64,000 bases of DNA, taken from Crocinitomix catalasitica ATCC 23190 (GTDB taxonomy: Bacteria; Bacteroidota; Bacteroidia; Flavobacteriales_D; Crocinitomicaceae). This document shows, piece after piece, positions 53,901 to 63,854 of the stretch. The notes beneath the pieces are model-generated. The model made no database searches. It was given only the letters and a program-made list of their open reading frames with translations, and had not been told where the DNA came from. The first letter of the stretch is position 1. Each line of letters begins with the position of its first letter. A program made the translations under genes and the position numbers. The DNA lies in the NCBI RefSeq assembly GCF_000621625.1, contig NZ_JHXV01000001.1, positions 298,957-362,956 of the forward strand. The letters run 5' to 3'.

Positions 53901-54058
53901 TCCGAAGCCGCCTTATTGGTAAAGGTCATCGCAATAATATTCCTAAATTTTAAGGGGTTTTTATTATTGAGTATGATCCTTAAATATTCTTGCACCAATG
54001 TGTAAGTTTTACCACTTCCGGCAGAGGCATTGTAAATTTTAAGGGGCTTATTCGACAT
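50945..54058 (-). CDS. UvrD/Rep helicase with C-terminal RecB nuclease (AddA-like)
   Basis: A 1037-residue SF1A helicase-nuclease for double-strand-break processing. Helicase motifs are YNASAGSGKTYTLVQEYL (Walker A, 9-26), IIAMTFTNKAASEM, LLDEFQDTSHLQW (Walker B), VGDGKQAIYRWRNGE (motif III), TVMTIHKSKGLQFP (motif V) and LLYVAFTRAEHGL (motif VI). A RecB-type PD-(D/E)XK nuclease follows at about 905-1035, with DFKTGQESPKHIEQLLQY as the D-x-K part. The partner AddB-like gene is not adjacent. The symbol is withheld because RecB and AddA cannot be separated from sequence alone. Confidence 0.93.
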   Translation of the reverse strand: MSNKPLKIYNASAGSGKTYTLVQEYLRIILNNKNPLKFRNIIAMTFTNKAASEMKERILDSLILLKIPFEKKSVSELEFLAATAKNLKLSPQLIEARANIILNKILHNYGSFSVMTIDKFTHKIIRTFAKDLNLSIDFDVELDIKQLRKSVTDLMFDQIGRDKELSKLMLNYAQTNLAEDKSWNFSEQLFKFSDEVFKENAISAIEKLKKLSSEDFLSIQKSLTADVKKFENEIARNGQEALDLAKSKGLDFEDFKGKSRSILAFFNKMVKGEYTDQPSKTIRGNVSDNDIINKSSANVGTADSIAPLIIQYFNQIVELLETGQPHYILNKKKLKNLNNLSLLKYILEMVEQIKEDENILLITDFYKKISEIIIEEPVPFIYERLGVRYENFLLDEFQDTSHLQWINMIPLVHNSLASAQTNLIVGDGKQAIYRWRNGEVEQFTGLPNKIYNPQNIATLNEAAPLFENLGERLPLNENYRSAPEIVEFNNSFFSHVAEGLDPSLKIIYNDIKQTPTKKFKGYVEAFIKPKLTEEEQLNYISKVVRESISKGYLLSDICILAYRKAPGAIIARHLAEQGFNVISSESLFISKDNSVKFLTSIIGAIVYPNQSNFKIKALEHYANIFTKKDPREIIPAERDALYNRSIQQIFGGLGYEIKLPTAFHNMYEFVDALIATFEFDLNQNPYLQTLAEQVHVYERNNSSSLRDFIDWYYDMGNEKSIISPDGADAITVMTIHKSKGLQFPIVICANFDWQMSLDKQIAWVEETDEKLPAYFLNMTKDLESTNQSALFETEQAKFNLDNINLLYVAFTRAEHGLFIIGDAEKRQSPAKTWIQPYVSAPPLGQIEGDYYKYGSFEEKHEKTSTHIANYEVKPISKKMDKPTLSFRSAETWDIHHLDEKRMFGSKVHLILSKISSLADLPQQLDAALKKGIILPTEVDAIKDQINSLFEDNHFATYFDDVEVLNEQEFITEMGKILIPDKIIIRPESTKIIDFKTGQESPKHIEQLLQYIDLVKSVGYPEVSGEIYYTESKKVVAV

Positions 54059-54145
54059 AAAAATAATTCAACAGATTTGGACTAAATTACAAAAAATGAC
54101 CTCAAAAGATTCGCTGGCTACTTGAATATTCTTATATTCATAGCA

Positions 54146-54955
54146 ATGAGAACTTTACAACTGATTTTTTGTATGAGTTTATCAGTATTAACCCAAGCCC
54201 AAATTCTCCCACAAATCGGTGCGCGTTCTATCGGCCTTGGATCAACTGGGCTAACTCAAAATGATGTTTATGCAATGCAAAATAATCCTGGTGCTTTTGG
54301 CGCAATGGATAAATCGCAAGTGGCCATCAATTACCAGAATAGATTTTTAATTTCTGAATTATCTAACCAAACTTTAGCTTTCGGCTATCATACCAAATCA
54401 AAAGGAAACTTCGGTTTGTCTGTTCAGCATTATGGATTTAACCTGTATAGGGAAATGCAAACGGGCTTTACTTATGCCACACAATTGGCAAGACGATTTT
54501 ATGGAGGTATAGCTGTCAATTGGCATCATATAGCTATTGGTGAGAATTACGGGAATAAAAATTTTGCAACAGCTTCTTTGGGTATCCTTTATTATTTTAA
54601 TGATAATATTAGTTTTGGTTTTAATGCTAAAAATGTGGCACGAGCAAGATTGGCAGATTATCAAGATGAGCGCTATCCTACCACATTTGGTTTAGGAATA
54701 TCTTACAGTTTTACGAAAGATTTATACTGGAATTTTGAAGCGGAGAAATCGATAATTCATCCTTTAAATTTAAAGTCCGGAATAGAATATCAATTGCATG
54801 AAATGTTTATTGTGCGGATTGGCGCCAATTCATATCCTTTTCAATCTTCATTCGGATTTGGGGTGAAGTTAAAGCGTTTTCAATTCGATATGGCCAGTCT
54901 GTGGAATGCAACATTGGGACTGAGTCCGTCAATGGGCTTAAAGTTCGATTTATAG
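54146..54955 (+). CDS. PorV/FadL-like outer-membrane barrel
   Basis: The ATG at 54146 gives the signal peptide MRTLQLIFCMSLSVLTQAQ; the upstream TTG at 54122 is not needed. The mature protein starts ILPQIGARSIGLGSTGLTQNDVYAMQNNPGAFG, the opening of PorV/PorQ-type and FadL-like barrels. Regular strands follow, ending in GLKFDL. Type IX secretion uses PorV, but no other T9SS gene is near, so the general barrel name is safer. The next gene starts one base after its stop. Confidence 0.72.
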   Translation: MRTLQLIFCMSLSVLTQAQILPQIGARSIGLGSTGLTQNDVYAMQNNPGAFGAMDKSQVAINYQNRFLISELSNQTLAFGYHTKSKGNFGLSVQHYGFNLYREMQTGFTYATQLARRFYGGIAVNWHHIAIGENYGNKNFATASLGILYYFNDNISFGFNAKNVARARLADYQDERYPTTFGLGISYSFTKDLYWNFEAEKSIIHPLNLKSGIEYQLHEMFIVRIGANSYPFQSSFGFGVKLKRFQFDMASLWNATLGLSPSMGLKFDL

Positions 54956-54956
54956 G

Positions 54957-57029
54957 ATGAGAACCTTATTATTCATATCAACTTTTGGAATTGGCATAAT
55001 TTGTTTCGGTCAAGAATTAGTGAAAGAACAAATTATTGAAAGAAGAATTGAATTCATCGGCGATTATTTTGAAGATTCAGATTTGGACTTAACGACTTAT
55101 TTTGATGATTTAATGGGGTTTTTAGAAATGCCGCTTAATCTGAATACTGCCAATTCGGACGACTTATTTCGTTTGCAATTATTGACTGATATTCAAATTT
55201 TAAACTTGATTAATTACCGTACAGAATATGGAGATTTAGTCAGTGTTTTCGAATTGTCAGCGATAGAAGGATTTAATCCAATAACCATAGAGATGATGTT
55301 ACCCTTTGTATCTGTGTTGGTATCGGATAAAAAGAAAATACCTATTGGGCAATCTCTGAAATATGGAAGACATGAAATTATAAGTCGATACGAACGTAAT
55401 TTACAGCAAAAAGCAGGTTATGACGAAGTAGCAGACAGCATACTTGAAAAATATCCGAATAGAGAGTATTTAGGCAGTGCTGATAAATTGTATTTCAGAT
55501 ACCGATTTACTTTTCAGGATAAAATAAGTTGGGGCATCACAGCAGAAAAGGACGCAGGTGAACGATTGGCATTTAATGAGGATTATAAAGGTTTTGATTT
55601 TTATTCGGGGCATTTATTTTTGAAAGATGTATGGAAGTTTAAGAAAATTGCAATAGGTGATTACCAAGTGAATTTTGGGCAAGGTTTAACTTTTTGGACG
55701 GGGTTTGGATTGGGTAAAACCGCAAATATCAGTAGTGCCAATCGACATGCAGCAGGTTTAAAAGCATATACATCAGTAAACGAGAATCGTTTTTTACGTG
55801 GAGCAGGATTCAATATTGAAGTGAAAGATCTAGATTTTACAGCTTTTGCTTCTCACCGAACAATTGATGCAAATTTGGGTGATATTGATTCGTTAAACGA
55901 AGATTTTGCACCAGAATTTACTTCTTTTCAGCAAACAGGTTATCACAGAACCGCGGGGCAATTAGAAGATAAAGATGCAATTACTGAAAACTTAGTCGGT
56001 GGTGAATTGGCATATAAGAGAAAGAAGTTTCGGATAGGATTGAGTGGTGTTTATAGCCAGTTTAGTCAAAACTATGCGGGTAATCCAGCGGATTATAATA
56101 AGTTTAAATTTAGTGGTAACGAATTGTTCACTGCGGGTTTGAATTATCGTTTTGTCTACCGGAAGTTGAATTTTTTTGGGGAAACGGCGATGAGTGATAA
56201 TTTAAAATTGGCTTCTGTAAATGGCATAACATGGCAAATGAATAGTCGTTTGGATTTTATGTCAATCTATCGAAACTATGACAAAGCCTATCAAACTTTA
56301 TATGGGGCTGGATTTGGAGAATCATCAAGTAATGCTGGAGAAGTTGGGATATATTTTGGCGCCAATGCAAGGTTATCATCTAAGTTTAATTTTACCACTT
56401 ATTATGATCAATTTAAGTTTACCTATCTCAAATGGCAAACAGATGATTATAGTGAAGGAAGAGAGTTTTTTGCTGAATTGAACTATTTTCCTCGACGGTC
56501 TAGTCATTTTTATGTTCGACTGAGGAATAAAATAACAGAGCGAAATAGCCAATTAGATCATTCAGGCCTTAAAAGTCAAACGGAGGTGAACAAAACGTCA
56601 ATCCGTTTTAATTATAGTCAAGAAATTAATAAGCGATGGACTATAAAGACTCGGGTAGAATGGGTTAACTATCAATTTGACAAAGATATCGCAAATGGTG
56701 TTTTGTTTTTTCAAGATGTTATTTTAAAATTGTTTAATTTACCAATGAAGATATACTGGCGATATGCTATTTTTGACACAGATTCGTACGATGCTCGAAT
56801 TTATGCTTATGAAAATGATTTATTGGGTGTATTTAGTATTCCTTCTTATTACAATAAAGGAATTCGAACATATCTGATGTTGCGGTATGATATTGGAAAT
56901 AAAATTGATGTTTGGTTAAGATATGATTTATGGTCTTATGCCAATCAAAAGGATATTTCGTCTGGTCTAGAAAAAATTAATGGCAGCGAAAAATCAACCG
57001 TGAAAATACAATTGAAGATAAAAATATAA
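54957..57029 (+). CDS. Outer-membrane barrel with N-terminal helix-hairpin-helix domain
   Basis: A 690-residue exported protein. After the signal peptide ([19 protein letters not shown]), residues 55-125 carry a ComEA-like helix-hairpin-helix region ([55 protein letters not shown]). The remaining 550 residues read as a large barrel with strands such as [23 protein letters not shown] and [19 protein letters not shown]. Helix-hairpin-helix pairs bind DNA non-specifically in ComEA. A periplasmic DNA-binding plug on a barrel is plausible but unproven. Confidence 0.75.
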   Translation: MRTLLFISTFGIGIICFGQELVKEQIIERRIEFIGDYFEDSDLDLTTYFDDLMGFLEMPLNLNTANSDDLFRLQLLTDIQILNLINYRTEYGDLVSVFELSAIEGFNPITIEMMLPFVSVLVSDKKKIPIGQSLKYGRHEIISRYERNLQQKAGYDEVADSILEKYPNREYLGSADKLYFRYRFTFQDKISWGITAEKDAGERLAFNEDYKGFDFYSGHLFLKDVWKFKKIAIGDYQVNFGQGLTFWTGFGLGKTANISSANRHAAGLKAYTSVNENRFLRGAGFNIEVKDLDFTAFASHRTIDANLGDIDSLNEDFAPEFTSFQQTGYHRTAGQLEDKDAITENLVGGELAYKRKKFRIGLSGVYSQFSQNYAGNPADYNKFKFSGNELFTAGLNYRFVYRKLNFFGETAMSDNLKLASVNGITWQMNSRLDFMSIYRNYDKAYQTLYGAGFGESSSNAGEVGIYFGANARLSSKFNFTTYYDQFKFTYLKWQTDDYSEGREFFAELNYFPRRSSHFYVRLRNKITERNSQLDHSGLKSQTEVNKTSIRFNYSQEINKRWTIKTRVEWVNYQFDKDIANGVLFFQDVILKLFNLPMKIYWRYAIFDTDSYDARIYAYENDLLGVFSIPSYYNKGIRTYLMLRYDIGNKIDVWLRYDLWSYANQKDISSGLEKINGSEKSTVKIQLKIKI

Positions 57030-58246
57030 TGGGAATATTTACTGCACCTTCTACCAATTATGAGAATTATTATGAGGAAGCGGCTTTCATTTTAACATGG
57101 AAGGTTAGTGTTTATCTTGTGTTTACAAATTTTTTCCTCACAGTAGCAACATGGTTTTTAACTTTTCAAATTTTTTTGATCACGTTGGGCGCTTGGGTGA
57201 TGGCTGTTACTTTCTTGGTATTTCTAAAACTAACAGGCAAGTACAAAGTAATAGGATATAGTTATCTTGTTGCTACAACTTTCCTGACCTTTTCATTGCT
57301 ACATATCGATTATTTTCAGTTTAATATTGTTGAATTGATCTTCATGTTTATGACCGTTTTTTATGCTTTTGTAGTTTTCGGGATTCAAATAGGTTTGATC
57401 ACTCTTGCATTACAAGGATTTTCGTACATCAATTATATTTTTTCTTTTATGAACTCGGAGGTTACCTTGTCAAGAAGAATACCCTATTCTCAAACTGAAT
57501 TAATAGCCTTTGCAACATGTCTTATTATTGTAATATTTTTAATGGCTATGATGCTTGTTGAGTACGTAAAGCTAAAAGAGAAATCAGAATTAAAGTACAT
57601 CCAAATTAATTCAGACTTGACTGGATTAAACAAATTAATGCAGCAAAAGACCACTGAAAAAACGGTGATGCTCAAGGAGATTCATCATAGGGTAAAGAAT
57701 AATTTACAAGTGATTTCAAGTTTGTTGCGCTTACAGTCGTATGAAATTGATGAAGAAAATACGCGTGTCCATTTTCAGGATGCAGTAAATAGGGTTTCAG
57801 CAATGGCTTTGATACATGAGAAAATGTACCAGAATGAAGATTTATCCAAGATCAATTTAAAAAACTACATCAAAACACTTTCAGACGAGTTGTTAAATTC
57901 ACTCGGGCACAACGTTCCGGTGTCTATTGATGTAGAATCTGATATTGAACTCCTAAATACAGATAGTTTAGTTCCGCTTGCATTGATTATTAATGAGCTA
58001 ATTACAAATACAATAAAGCACGCATTTCTAGAACAAAAAACGGGTGTAATCACTGTTGATGTTAAGAAAATAGATGACAATTATTTTCAATTGGTGTATG
58101 CAGACAATGGTGTTTGGAAAACTCCAAAAAGGAAGAATTCTTTTGGCTTGGAATTAATTGCTTCTTTGGTCGATCAACTGGAAGGCTCAATGAACTTCTC
58201 TATTGAGAATGGTAGCACGTATAAATTTATATTGAAGGATTTATAA
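57029..58246 (+). CDS. Membrane HisKA_2 sensor histidine kinase
   Basis: A 405-residue kinase. Six N-terminal membrane helices (about 20-190) form the sensor. The HisKA_2 dimerisation box is [27 protein letters not shown] (phospho-His near 217), and ATPase boxes are [30 protein letters not shown] and [17 protein letters not shown]. No response regulator is adjacent. Its ATG overlaps the barrel gene's stop (TAATG), so it belongs to the envelope operon. The final 20 bases overlap the convergent aroB. Confidence 0.9.
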   Translation: MGIFTAPSTNYENYYEEAAFILTWKVSVYLVFTNFFLTVATWFLTFQIFLITLGAWVMAVTFLVFLKLTGKYKVIGYSYLVATTFLTFSLLHIDYFQFNIVELIFMFMTVFYAFVVFGIQIGLITLALQGFSYINYIFSFMNSEVTLSRRIPYSQTELIAFATCLIIVIFLMAMMLVEYVKLKEKSELKYIQINSDLTGLNKLMQQKTTEKTVMLKEIHHRVKNNLQVISSLLRLQSYEIDEENTRVHFQDAVNRVSAMALIHEKMYQNEDLSKINLKNYIKTLSDELLNSLGHNVPVSIDVESDIELLNTDSLVPLALIINELITNTIKHAFLEQKTGVITVDVKKIDDNYFQLVYADNGVWKTPKRKNSFGLELIASLVDQLEGSMNFSIENGSTYKFILKDL

Positions 58247-59309
58247 CCAAATCTAAAGCTGCATTAATTTGCACATCACTCGCTGTTTGATTAATTACGG
58301 CATCACCAATTCCTTTTAACAAGGTAAAATTGATTTCATCATTTTCATTTTTCTTATCGTTCAACAATAGTTTTGTGATTCTTGGTTTATCGGTAGGACT
58401 CAATTTAATTGTTGGATACTTTAATTGAATAAAATGGTTGATCTCGTTGAACTCTTCCTGGAGAATCATCTTTTTACTTAAAGCGATTGAAGCCTCAGCC
58501 AATATGCCCCAAGCTATTGCAATTCCATGTTGAATAGGTTGCTCTATTTCTAACATAAATCCTTCAATTGCATGTCCGATTGTATGACCGAAATTCAATT
58601 TTTTTCTATCGCCTTTTTCAAATGGATCTGCTGTGACAATATCAGCCTTAATTTGAACGGAAGCTTGAATGTATTCGTCAAAATTTTCAGGTAAATTATT
58701 TAAATCTAAACTGGTGAGTTGATTCCAGTATTTCCGATCTGCAATCAGTCCATGCTTTATCATTTCAGCATATCCTGACAGCCTTTCAATTTCAGGCAAT
58801 GTATTGATGAAGTTAGGGTCAATGAATACATGAGAAGGTTCATTAAATAACCCTATTTGGTTTTTAAATGGTCCTAAATCGATACCTGTTTTTCCTCCAA
58901 CTGAGGCATCAACCTGCGCTAAAATAGAGGTGGGAATATTGATAAAGTTAATTCCACGCTTAAATGTACCCGCTATAAAGCCACCCATATCTGTAATGAC
59001 ACCACCACCAATATTAATCAGCACATCATTCCGCGTAATTTCATATTCGCTTAAGGCATTCCAAATATGCGAGCAAATTTCAAGTACTTTATTGTCTTCA
59101 CCAGCTGGAATTTGAATAATTTCTGCTTCGGCAAGACCTTCGAAATTTGTGACGAGATATTCTATCCAATGATCAAAAACATTTTCGTCGGTTAGAATGA
59201 TTTTTTTCGACTGGGCATATTGCCCTGTCAGAATTAATTCGTTGAACACAGAAGAAGAGAGGTCACCGAAATTAATGGGGATGTCTTTATAAATAATTTG
59301 ACTTTTCAT
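58227..59309 (-). CDS. aroB: 3-dehydroquinate synthase
   Basis: Second step of the shikimate pathway, converting DAHP to 3-dehydroquinate with NAD and zinc. The 360 residues show [70 protein letters not shown], the metal-binding Glu in [10 protein letters not shown] and GHTIGHAIE. It is convergent with the kinase gene. Confidence 0.96.
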   Translation of the reverse strand: MKSQIIYKDIPINFGDLSSSVFNELILTGQYAQSKKIILTDENVFDHWIEYLVTNFEGLAEAEIIQIPAGEDNKVLEICSHIWNALSEYEITRNDVLINIGGGVITDMGGFIAGTFKRGINFINIPTSILAQVDASVGGKTGIDLGPFKNQIGLFNEPSHVFIDPNFINTLPEIERLSGYAEMIKHGLIADRKYWNQLTSLDLNNLPENFDEYIQASVQIKADIVTADPFEKGDRKKLNFGHTIGHAIEGFMLEIEQPIQHGIAIAWGILAEASIALSKKMILQEEFNEINHFIQLKYPTIKLSPTDKPRITKLLLNDKKNENDEINFTLLKGIGDAVINQTASDVQINAALDLVINPSI

Positions 59310-59341
59310 TGGAACAAATTTACAAAAATCGAGTGGAGGTA

Positions 59342-60961
59342 TTAAGCTTCTAATTCAAGGAATTTAAAAGCGTCGCCATCAAAAAGACCGAAATCACTTA
59401 GTTTTATAGACGGAATTACGAGTAATGCCATGAATGATAGCGTCATAAATGGCGCTTTTAGTTCACTACCTAATCGTTTTGCAGCAGCATCTACTTTTTC
59501 ATAGTCTTTGCCAATTCTATAAGCATCTAAACCACTCATTATTCCAGCTATTGGTAGGGGTAATATTTCTTCAATGCCTTCGCCTATCGCAACAATGCCA
59601 CCTTTACATTTTATAACATGATTGGCCGCTTCTGTCATTGCTTTATCGTTGGTGCCTACTACAATGATATTATGAGAATCATGTGCCACTGTTGATGCAA
59701 TAGCACCACTTTTTAAACCAATATTTTTAATGAATCCTATGGCAGGTTTCGCTTTTTTATAACGATTAATTACAGCAATTTTTAATATGTCATTCTCGAT
59801 ATCCGAAACATAATGACCGTCCTCAACTTTAGCCGGCAAGGTGAGCTTTTTGGTAATCAATTCACCATCTAAGGCTTCTATTACATTTATATTCTTAGTC
59901 TTCGCTTCAACTTTAAAATCAGATATTTCAATTTCATCAATCACAAAATTATTGGGTTGATGAATCAATACCGATTCAATTTTTGGTTCGCCATTTTCAG
60001 CGACAAGTTCGCCGTTAATATAGGTTTGTATCGTTTTAAAGTCGATTAAATCCTCAAGTACAATAAAATCAGCAGCATCCCCAATTTGCAATTGTCCAAT
60101 TTCTAAATTATAATGTGCGATAGGATTGATACATGCCATTTTTAATACATCAAATAAGTCATACCCTTCTTTAATTGCTCGCGCAACAACTTGATTGATA
60201 TGTCCCAATACTAAATCGTCTGGATGTTTATCGTCCGAACAGAACATCATTTTATCCGCATGATCCTTAATTAATGGAGCGAGGGCATCGTAATTTTTAG
60301 CAGCCGAACCTTCGCGAATTAGAATTTTCATTCCTTTTTCTAATTTTTCTAGCCCCTCGTCGTATGAAAAACTCTCATGATCAGTTAATATACCTGCAGC
60401 AATATATTTACTCAAATTATCACCACGTAAACCTGGCGCATGACCATCTATCGGTTTATTCGCCGCTTTTGCAAAGGCAAGTTTTTGTAGCACTTCAGCA
60501 TCATCATATATCACCCCAGGATAATTCATCATCTCAGCCAAATATTTAATGCGATCATCAGCCATTAACCTTTCAATTCCTTTGGCATCAATCACAGCAC
60601 CTGCAGATTCGAATGTTGTAGCTGGCACACATGATGGTGCACCAAAATTGAAGTGAAATGGTACTTGAGCGGCGTTGTCTAACATGTATTTAACGCCATC
60701 CTCACCTAAAACATTCGCAATTTCATGCGGATCAGAAACAGTTCCAACAGTTCCATGACAAGTCGCAATTCGAGCAAATTCGGAAGGAACAAGCATCGAA
60801 CTTTCAATATGAATATGTGCATCAATAAAACCGGGTAGGATAAATTGATTCGGTGCTGACGATAAAGGTTGAATGGAGATGATGCGATTATTTTCAATCT
60901 CTATTTCACCTGGATAAATGTTCTTTTGTTGAATATCAACAATTTGGCCTTGAATTTTCAA
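59342..60961 (-). CDS. ade: Adenine deaminase
   Basis: Hydrolyses adenine to hypoxanthine and ammonia in purine salvage. A 539-residue amidohydrolase with [18 protein letters not shown] (metal HxH), [40 protein letters not shown] and the C-terminal ade-specific part ([16 protein letters not shown]). The start codon is TTG at 60961: the -7 box (60976-60983) lies just upstream, leaving no room for an ATG. Diverges from the proline dehydrogenase gene. Confidence 0.94.
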   Translation of the reverse strand: MKIQGQIVDIQQKNIYPGEIEIENNRIISIQPLSSAPNQFILPGFIDAHIHIESSMLVPSEFARIATCHGTVGTVSDPHEIANVLGEDGVKYMLDNAAQVPFHFNFGAPSCVPATTFESAGAVIDAKGIERLMADDRIKYLAEMMNYPGVIYDDAEVLQKLAFAKAANKPIDGHAPGLRGDNLSKYIAAGILTDHESFSYDEGLEKLEKGMKILIREGSAAKNYDALAPLIKDHADKMMFCSDDKHPDDLVLGHINQVVARAIKEGYDLFDVLKMACINPIAHYNLEIGQLQIGDAADFIVLEDLIDFKTIQTYINGELVAENGEPKIESVLIHQPNNFVIDEIEISDFKVEAKTKNINVIEALDGELITKKLTLPAKVEDGHYVSDIENDILKIAVINRYKKAKPAIGFIKNIGLKSGAIASTVAHDSHNIIVVGTNDKAMTEAANHVIKCKGGIVAIGEGIEEILPLPIAGIMSGLDAYRIGKDYEKVDAAAKRLGSELKAPFMTLSFMALLVIPSIKLSDFGLFDGDAFKFLELEA

Positions 60962-60975
60962 AATTTATTTTTTTA

Positions 60976-60983
60976 CAAAGTTA
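60976..60983 (-). promoter_or_regulatory. -7 box of ade
   Basis: The minus strand reads TAACTTTG, 14 bases upstream of the TTG start. It decides that start. Confidence 0.55.
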
Positions 60984-61090
60984 ATTCTTTTCGTTTGGAG
61001 AAGAGAACGAATTTTAGAATTCATCTTAGAGCTATTGTGATTTAAAATTTTAACTGCACATTTGCATGTAAAATTATAATCTTTGATATC

Positions 61091-61098
61091 TATATTTG
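61091..61098 (+). promoter_or_regulatory. -7 box directly before the proline dehydrogenase gene
   Basis: TATATTTG ends three bases before the ATG at 61102. If used, the message would be leaderless. Confidence 0.4.
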
Positions 61099-61101
61099 CG
61101 T

Positions 61102-62274
61102 ATGATTACTTTCGACAATACTGAGATTGCATTTGCTGGTAAAAACGACCGGGATTTGCAATGGACATATCGCTTGTTCCAATTGATTGGAAAGCCTTGG
61201 TTAGTAAAGCTGAGCAAGGTGGGGACTGAATTGGCATTTAAATTAAAATTGCCGATAAATGGTATCATAAAGAAAACCATATTTAAGCATTTTTGTGGTG
61301 GTGAATCTATAGATGATTGTAGTAGGAAAATTGAAGAGTTAGCAGCTTTTAATATTGGTACAATTTTAGATTATTCTGTTGAAGGAAAAAGTACAGCAGG
61401 TGACCTGGATAGAACCAGAGATGAGATTATTGCGTCAATCACTGCTGCAGCAAATAGTGATTCCATTCCTTTTGCTGTATTTAAAGTTACTGGTATTTCT
61501 AAGACAGATTTATTGCAAAAGTCAAACGATGGTATTGTTGATTTGAATGCGCAAGAAAAAGAAGATATGGGAATGGCAATGGCGCGAATAGATGCCATTT
61601 GTGAAGCGGCATACGAGGCTGGTATTCCTGTATTTATTGATGCTGAAGACAGTTGGTTCCAAAAAGCGATCGATAGAATTGCGGAAGCAATGATGGCGAA
61701 ATACAATCGTGAAAAACCGATTGTTTATACAACTTTACAAATGTATAGACACGATAGAATTGCTTATTTAAATCAATTGAAAGAGGATAGTATTGCAGCG
61801 AATTATTACCCTGGTGTTAAATTGGTGCGAGGAGCTTATATGGAGAAGGAAAGAGAGAAAGCTGAAAAAGAAGGATATCCATCTCCAATTCAACCGACCA
61901 AAATTGCAACCGATCACGATTATAATTTGGCAATGAAATTCTTAGTTGAAAATATCGATCGCTTTGCCATTTGTGCTGGCACACATAATGAGGATAGTTC
62001 GCAGTACTTGATCGAATTGATGGAGAAAAACAATATTGCCAAAGATAATCCAAGAGTTTATTTTGCGCAATTATTGGGAATGAGTGATCATATCTCTTAT
62101 AATGTTGCGTATGCCGGATATAATGTCGCTAAATATGTACCTTATGGTCCAATAAAAGAAGTAATGCCTTATTTATTAAGACGTGCACAAGAGAATACTT
62201 CGGTTGCTGGGCAAATGGGGCGTGAATTGAGCTTGATTGTTAAAGAAAGAAAGCGTAGAAAATTAGCGAAGTAA
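61102..62274 (+). CDS. Proline dehydrogenase
   Basis: FAD-dependent oxidation of proline to pyrroline-5-carboxylate, feeding electrons to the respiratory chain. The 390-residue TIM barrel shows LDYSVEGKST, FAVFKVTGI, IPVFIDAEDSWFQKAIDRI, ANYYPGVKLVRGAYMEKEREKAE, CAGTHNEDS, YFAQLLGMSDHISY and the FAD/substrate end YVPYGPIKEVMPYLLRRAQENTSVAG. It is mono-functional, without the P5C dehydrogenase half of PutA. The ATG at 61102 is chosen over a TTG at 61096 that lies in the -7 box. Confidence 0.93.
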   Translation: MITFDNTEIAFAGKNDRDLQWTYRLFQLIGKPWLVKLSKVGTELAFKLKLPINGIIKKTIFKHFCGGESIDDCSRKIEELAAFNIGTILDYSVEGKSTAGDLDRTRDEIIASITAAANSDSIPFAVFKVTGISKTDLLQKSNDGIVDLNAQEKEDMGMAMARIDAICEAAYEAGIPVFIDAEDSWFQKAIDRIAEAMMAKYNREKPIVYTTLQMYRHDRIAYLNQLKEDSIAANYYPGVKLVRGAYMEKEREKAEKEGYPSPIQPTKIATDHDYNLAMKFLVENIDRFAICAGTHNEDSSQYLIELMEKNNIAKDNPRVYFAQLLGMSDHISYNVAYAGYNVAKYVPYGPIKEVMPYLLRRAQENTSVAGQMGRELSLIVKERKRRKLAK

Positions 62275-62286
62275 TAAAGTTTTAAT

Positions 62287-63774
62287 ATGGCAAATCAAAT
62301 ATGGATTGGAATTTCGGTATTGCTGGTCTGTTTGATATTGTCTATTTTAATTTGGTTTAATTTTAAGAAAAAACGCTTTCATTTAACTTTGTGGTTGGTG
62401 CTTCTTTTAGGTGTTCTACTACGAATCGTTGCATCAACTGATAGCCAATTACATTTATGGGATGAACGTTATCATGCCCTTGTAGCGAAGAATTTAATTG
62501 AACATCCACTCACACCGACATTACACGAAAATTTAATATTGGAGCATGATGATGCCAATTGGGTGGGCGGTCATATTTGGACAGCTAAACCCATTTTTCC
62601 GCTCTGGATAATGGCTGGATCCATTCAATTTTTTGGAAATAATTTATTGGCCATCCGCCTGCCTTCTGTGATTTTAAGTCTACTGGCAATTTGGTTGACT
62701 TTTTTAATCGGTAAAAAGCTATTCAATGAAAGGGTCGGTTTAATCGCTGCATATTTGCATGCCATTAACGGATTGATTATTGAATTGACCGGAGGCAGGG
62801 TTTCTTCTGATCATGTTGAAATGTGTTTTATAGTATTGGTCGAACTCGGAATTGTTTTTGCGCTCAATGATTTATTCAAACAGCCTCAAGAAAAAAAGAG
62901 AAATTGGTTGTTTTTTGCCGGTCTAGTAACGGGACTGGCATTTATTTCTAAATGGTATCCGGCTTTACTTGTTTTCCCAGTTTGGTTAATTGGTTATAGT
63001 TTGTCTGATGATTTTAATTGGAAAAGTCTATTGAAAAAAACGAGTGTGTTTTTTCTTGGATTGGCATTAACCGCTCTGCCTTGGACGCTCTACATGCTCT
63101 TTAATTATCCCGATGAAATGTTCCGAATTCTTTTTAATGCACTTTTCGCCTATTCTGAAACAGTGGAGGATCATTCAGCTCCCTTTTATTATTACCTCTA
63201 TAAACTCCCAATTATTTTTGGTGAAGCAATTTATTTCGTCTTGGGCTTTTTTATCTATCGACAGTATAAAGTCAATAGCAAAACAATGTGGATCATTCTG
63301 GCCTGGATCGGTATTCCATTACTTATTTTCTCCTTGGCAGAGACCAAACGATTTACCTATATTTTAATCGCAGCTCCCGCATTTTTTATAGCGACTGCTT
63401 ATCTCATTAATTATCTGCTAGAACTATTGCCGCAAAAAAAGTCGAAAGTTTGGATTGGTTTGGCTTTGTTGGTACTTATTCTGCTGCCGTGGCGATATGC
63501 AATTGAACGAACAAAAATGTTTGGTAACAATGAAGAATTGACTTTGTTTTATAAAATGGAAAAAACGGAATGGTCGCGATTAAACGATAAAACGATTGTT
63601 TTTGGTACGGATGATTATATCGAAATGATGTTTCATACAGATGTGCACGCCGCTTACCGTAAAATGCCGAATCTAGAATTGTACAATGAATTATTAGCGG
63701 ATGGTTTTGTTTTGCTAACGATCGATGAGCTAAAATTCATTCCTTTATCAACCGAACGAATTAATAATTTCTAA
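62287..63774 (+). CDS. Membrane glycosyltransferase, GT39/ArnT-like
   Basis: A 495-residue polytopic protein with about 11 membrane helices. The PMT/ArnT pattern begins LRIVASTDSQLHLWDERYHALVAKNLIEHPLTPTL, with Asp/Glu in the first loop as the catalytic acid. It continues IWTAKPIFPLWIMAGSIQFFGNNLLAIRLPSVILS and ERVGLIAAYLHAINGLIIELTGGRVSSDHVEMCF. It should use a polyprenyl-phosphate sugar and modify lipid A or another envelope acceptor. It starts 12 bases after the proline dehydrogenase stop. Confidence 0.85.
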   Translation: MANQIWIGISVLLVCLILSILIWFNFKKKRFHLTLWLVLLLGVLLRIVASTDSQLHLWDERYHALVAKNLIEHPLTPTLHENLILEHDDANWVGGHIWTAKPIFPLWIMAGSIQFFGNNLLAIRLPSVILSLLAIWLTFLIGKKLFNERVGLIAAYLHAINGLIIELTGGRVSSDHVEMCFIVLVELGIVFALNDLFKQPQEKKRNWLFFAGLVTGLAFISKWYPALLVFPVWLIGYSLSDDFNWKSLLKKTSVFFLGLALTALPWTLYMLFNYPDEMFRILFNALFAYSETVEDHSAPFYYYLYKLPIIFGEAIYFVLGFFIYRQYKVNSKTMWIILAWIGIPLLIFSLAETKRFTYILIAAPAFFIATAYLINYLLELLPQKKSKVWIGLALLVLILLPWRYAIERTKMFGNNEELTLFYKMEKTEWSRLNDKTIVFGTDDYIEMMFHTDVHAAYRKMPNLELYNELLADGFVLLTIDELKFIPLSTERINNF

Positions 63775-63854
63775 TTTCTTCGTAACGATTAAAAAAGAGA
63801 TTTTTTTATATAATGTCTAATATATAATTGTCAAATGACTAAAATCTAATATGC

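Noticed and set aside
54146..54955. Type IX secretion protein PorV proper
   Set aside because: The opening resembles PorV/PorQ, but no other T9SS gene is in the window and the length is short for PorV.
63788..63815. A-run/T-run hairpin after the GT39 gene as a terminator
   Set aside because: AAAAAA-GAGA-TTTTTT is a weak all-AT stem that could arise by chance in AT-rich DNA.
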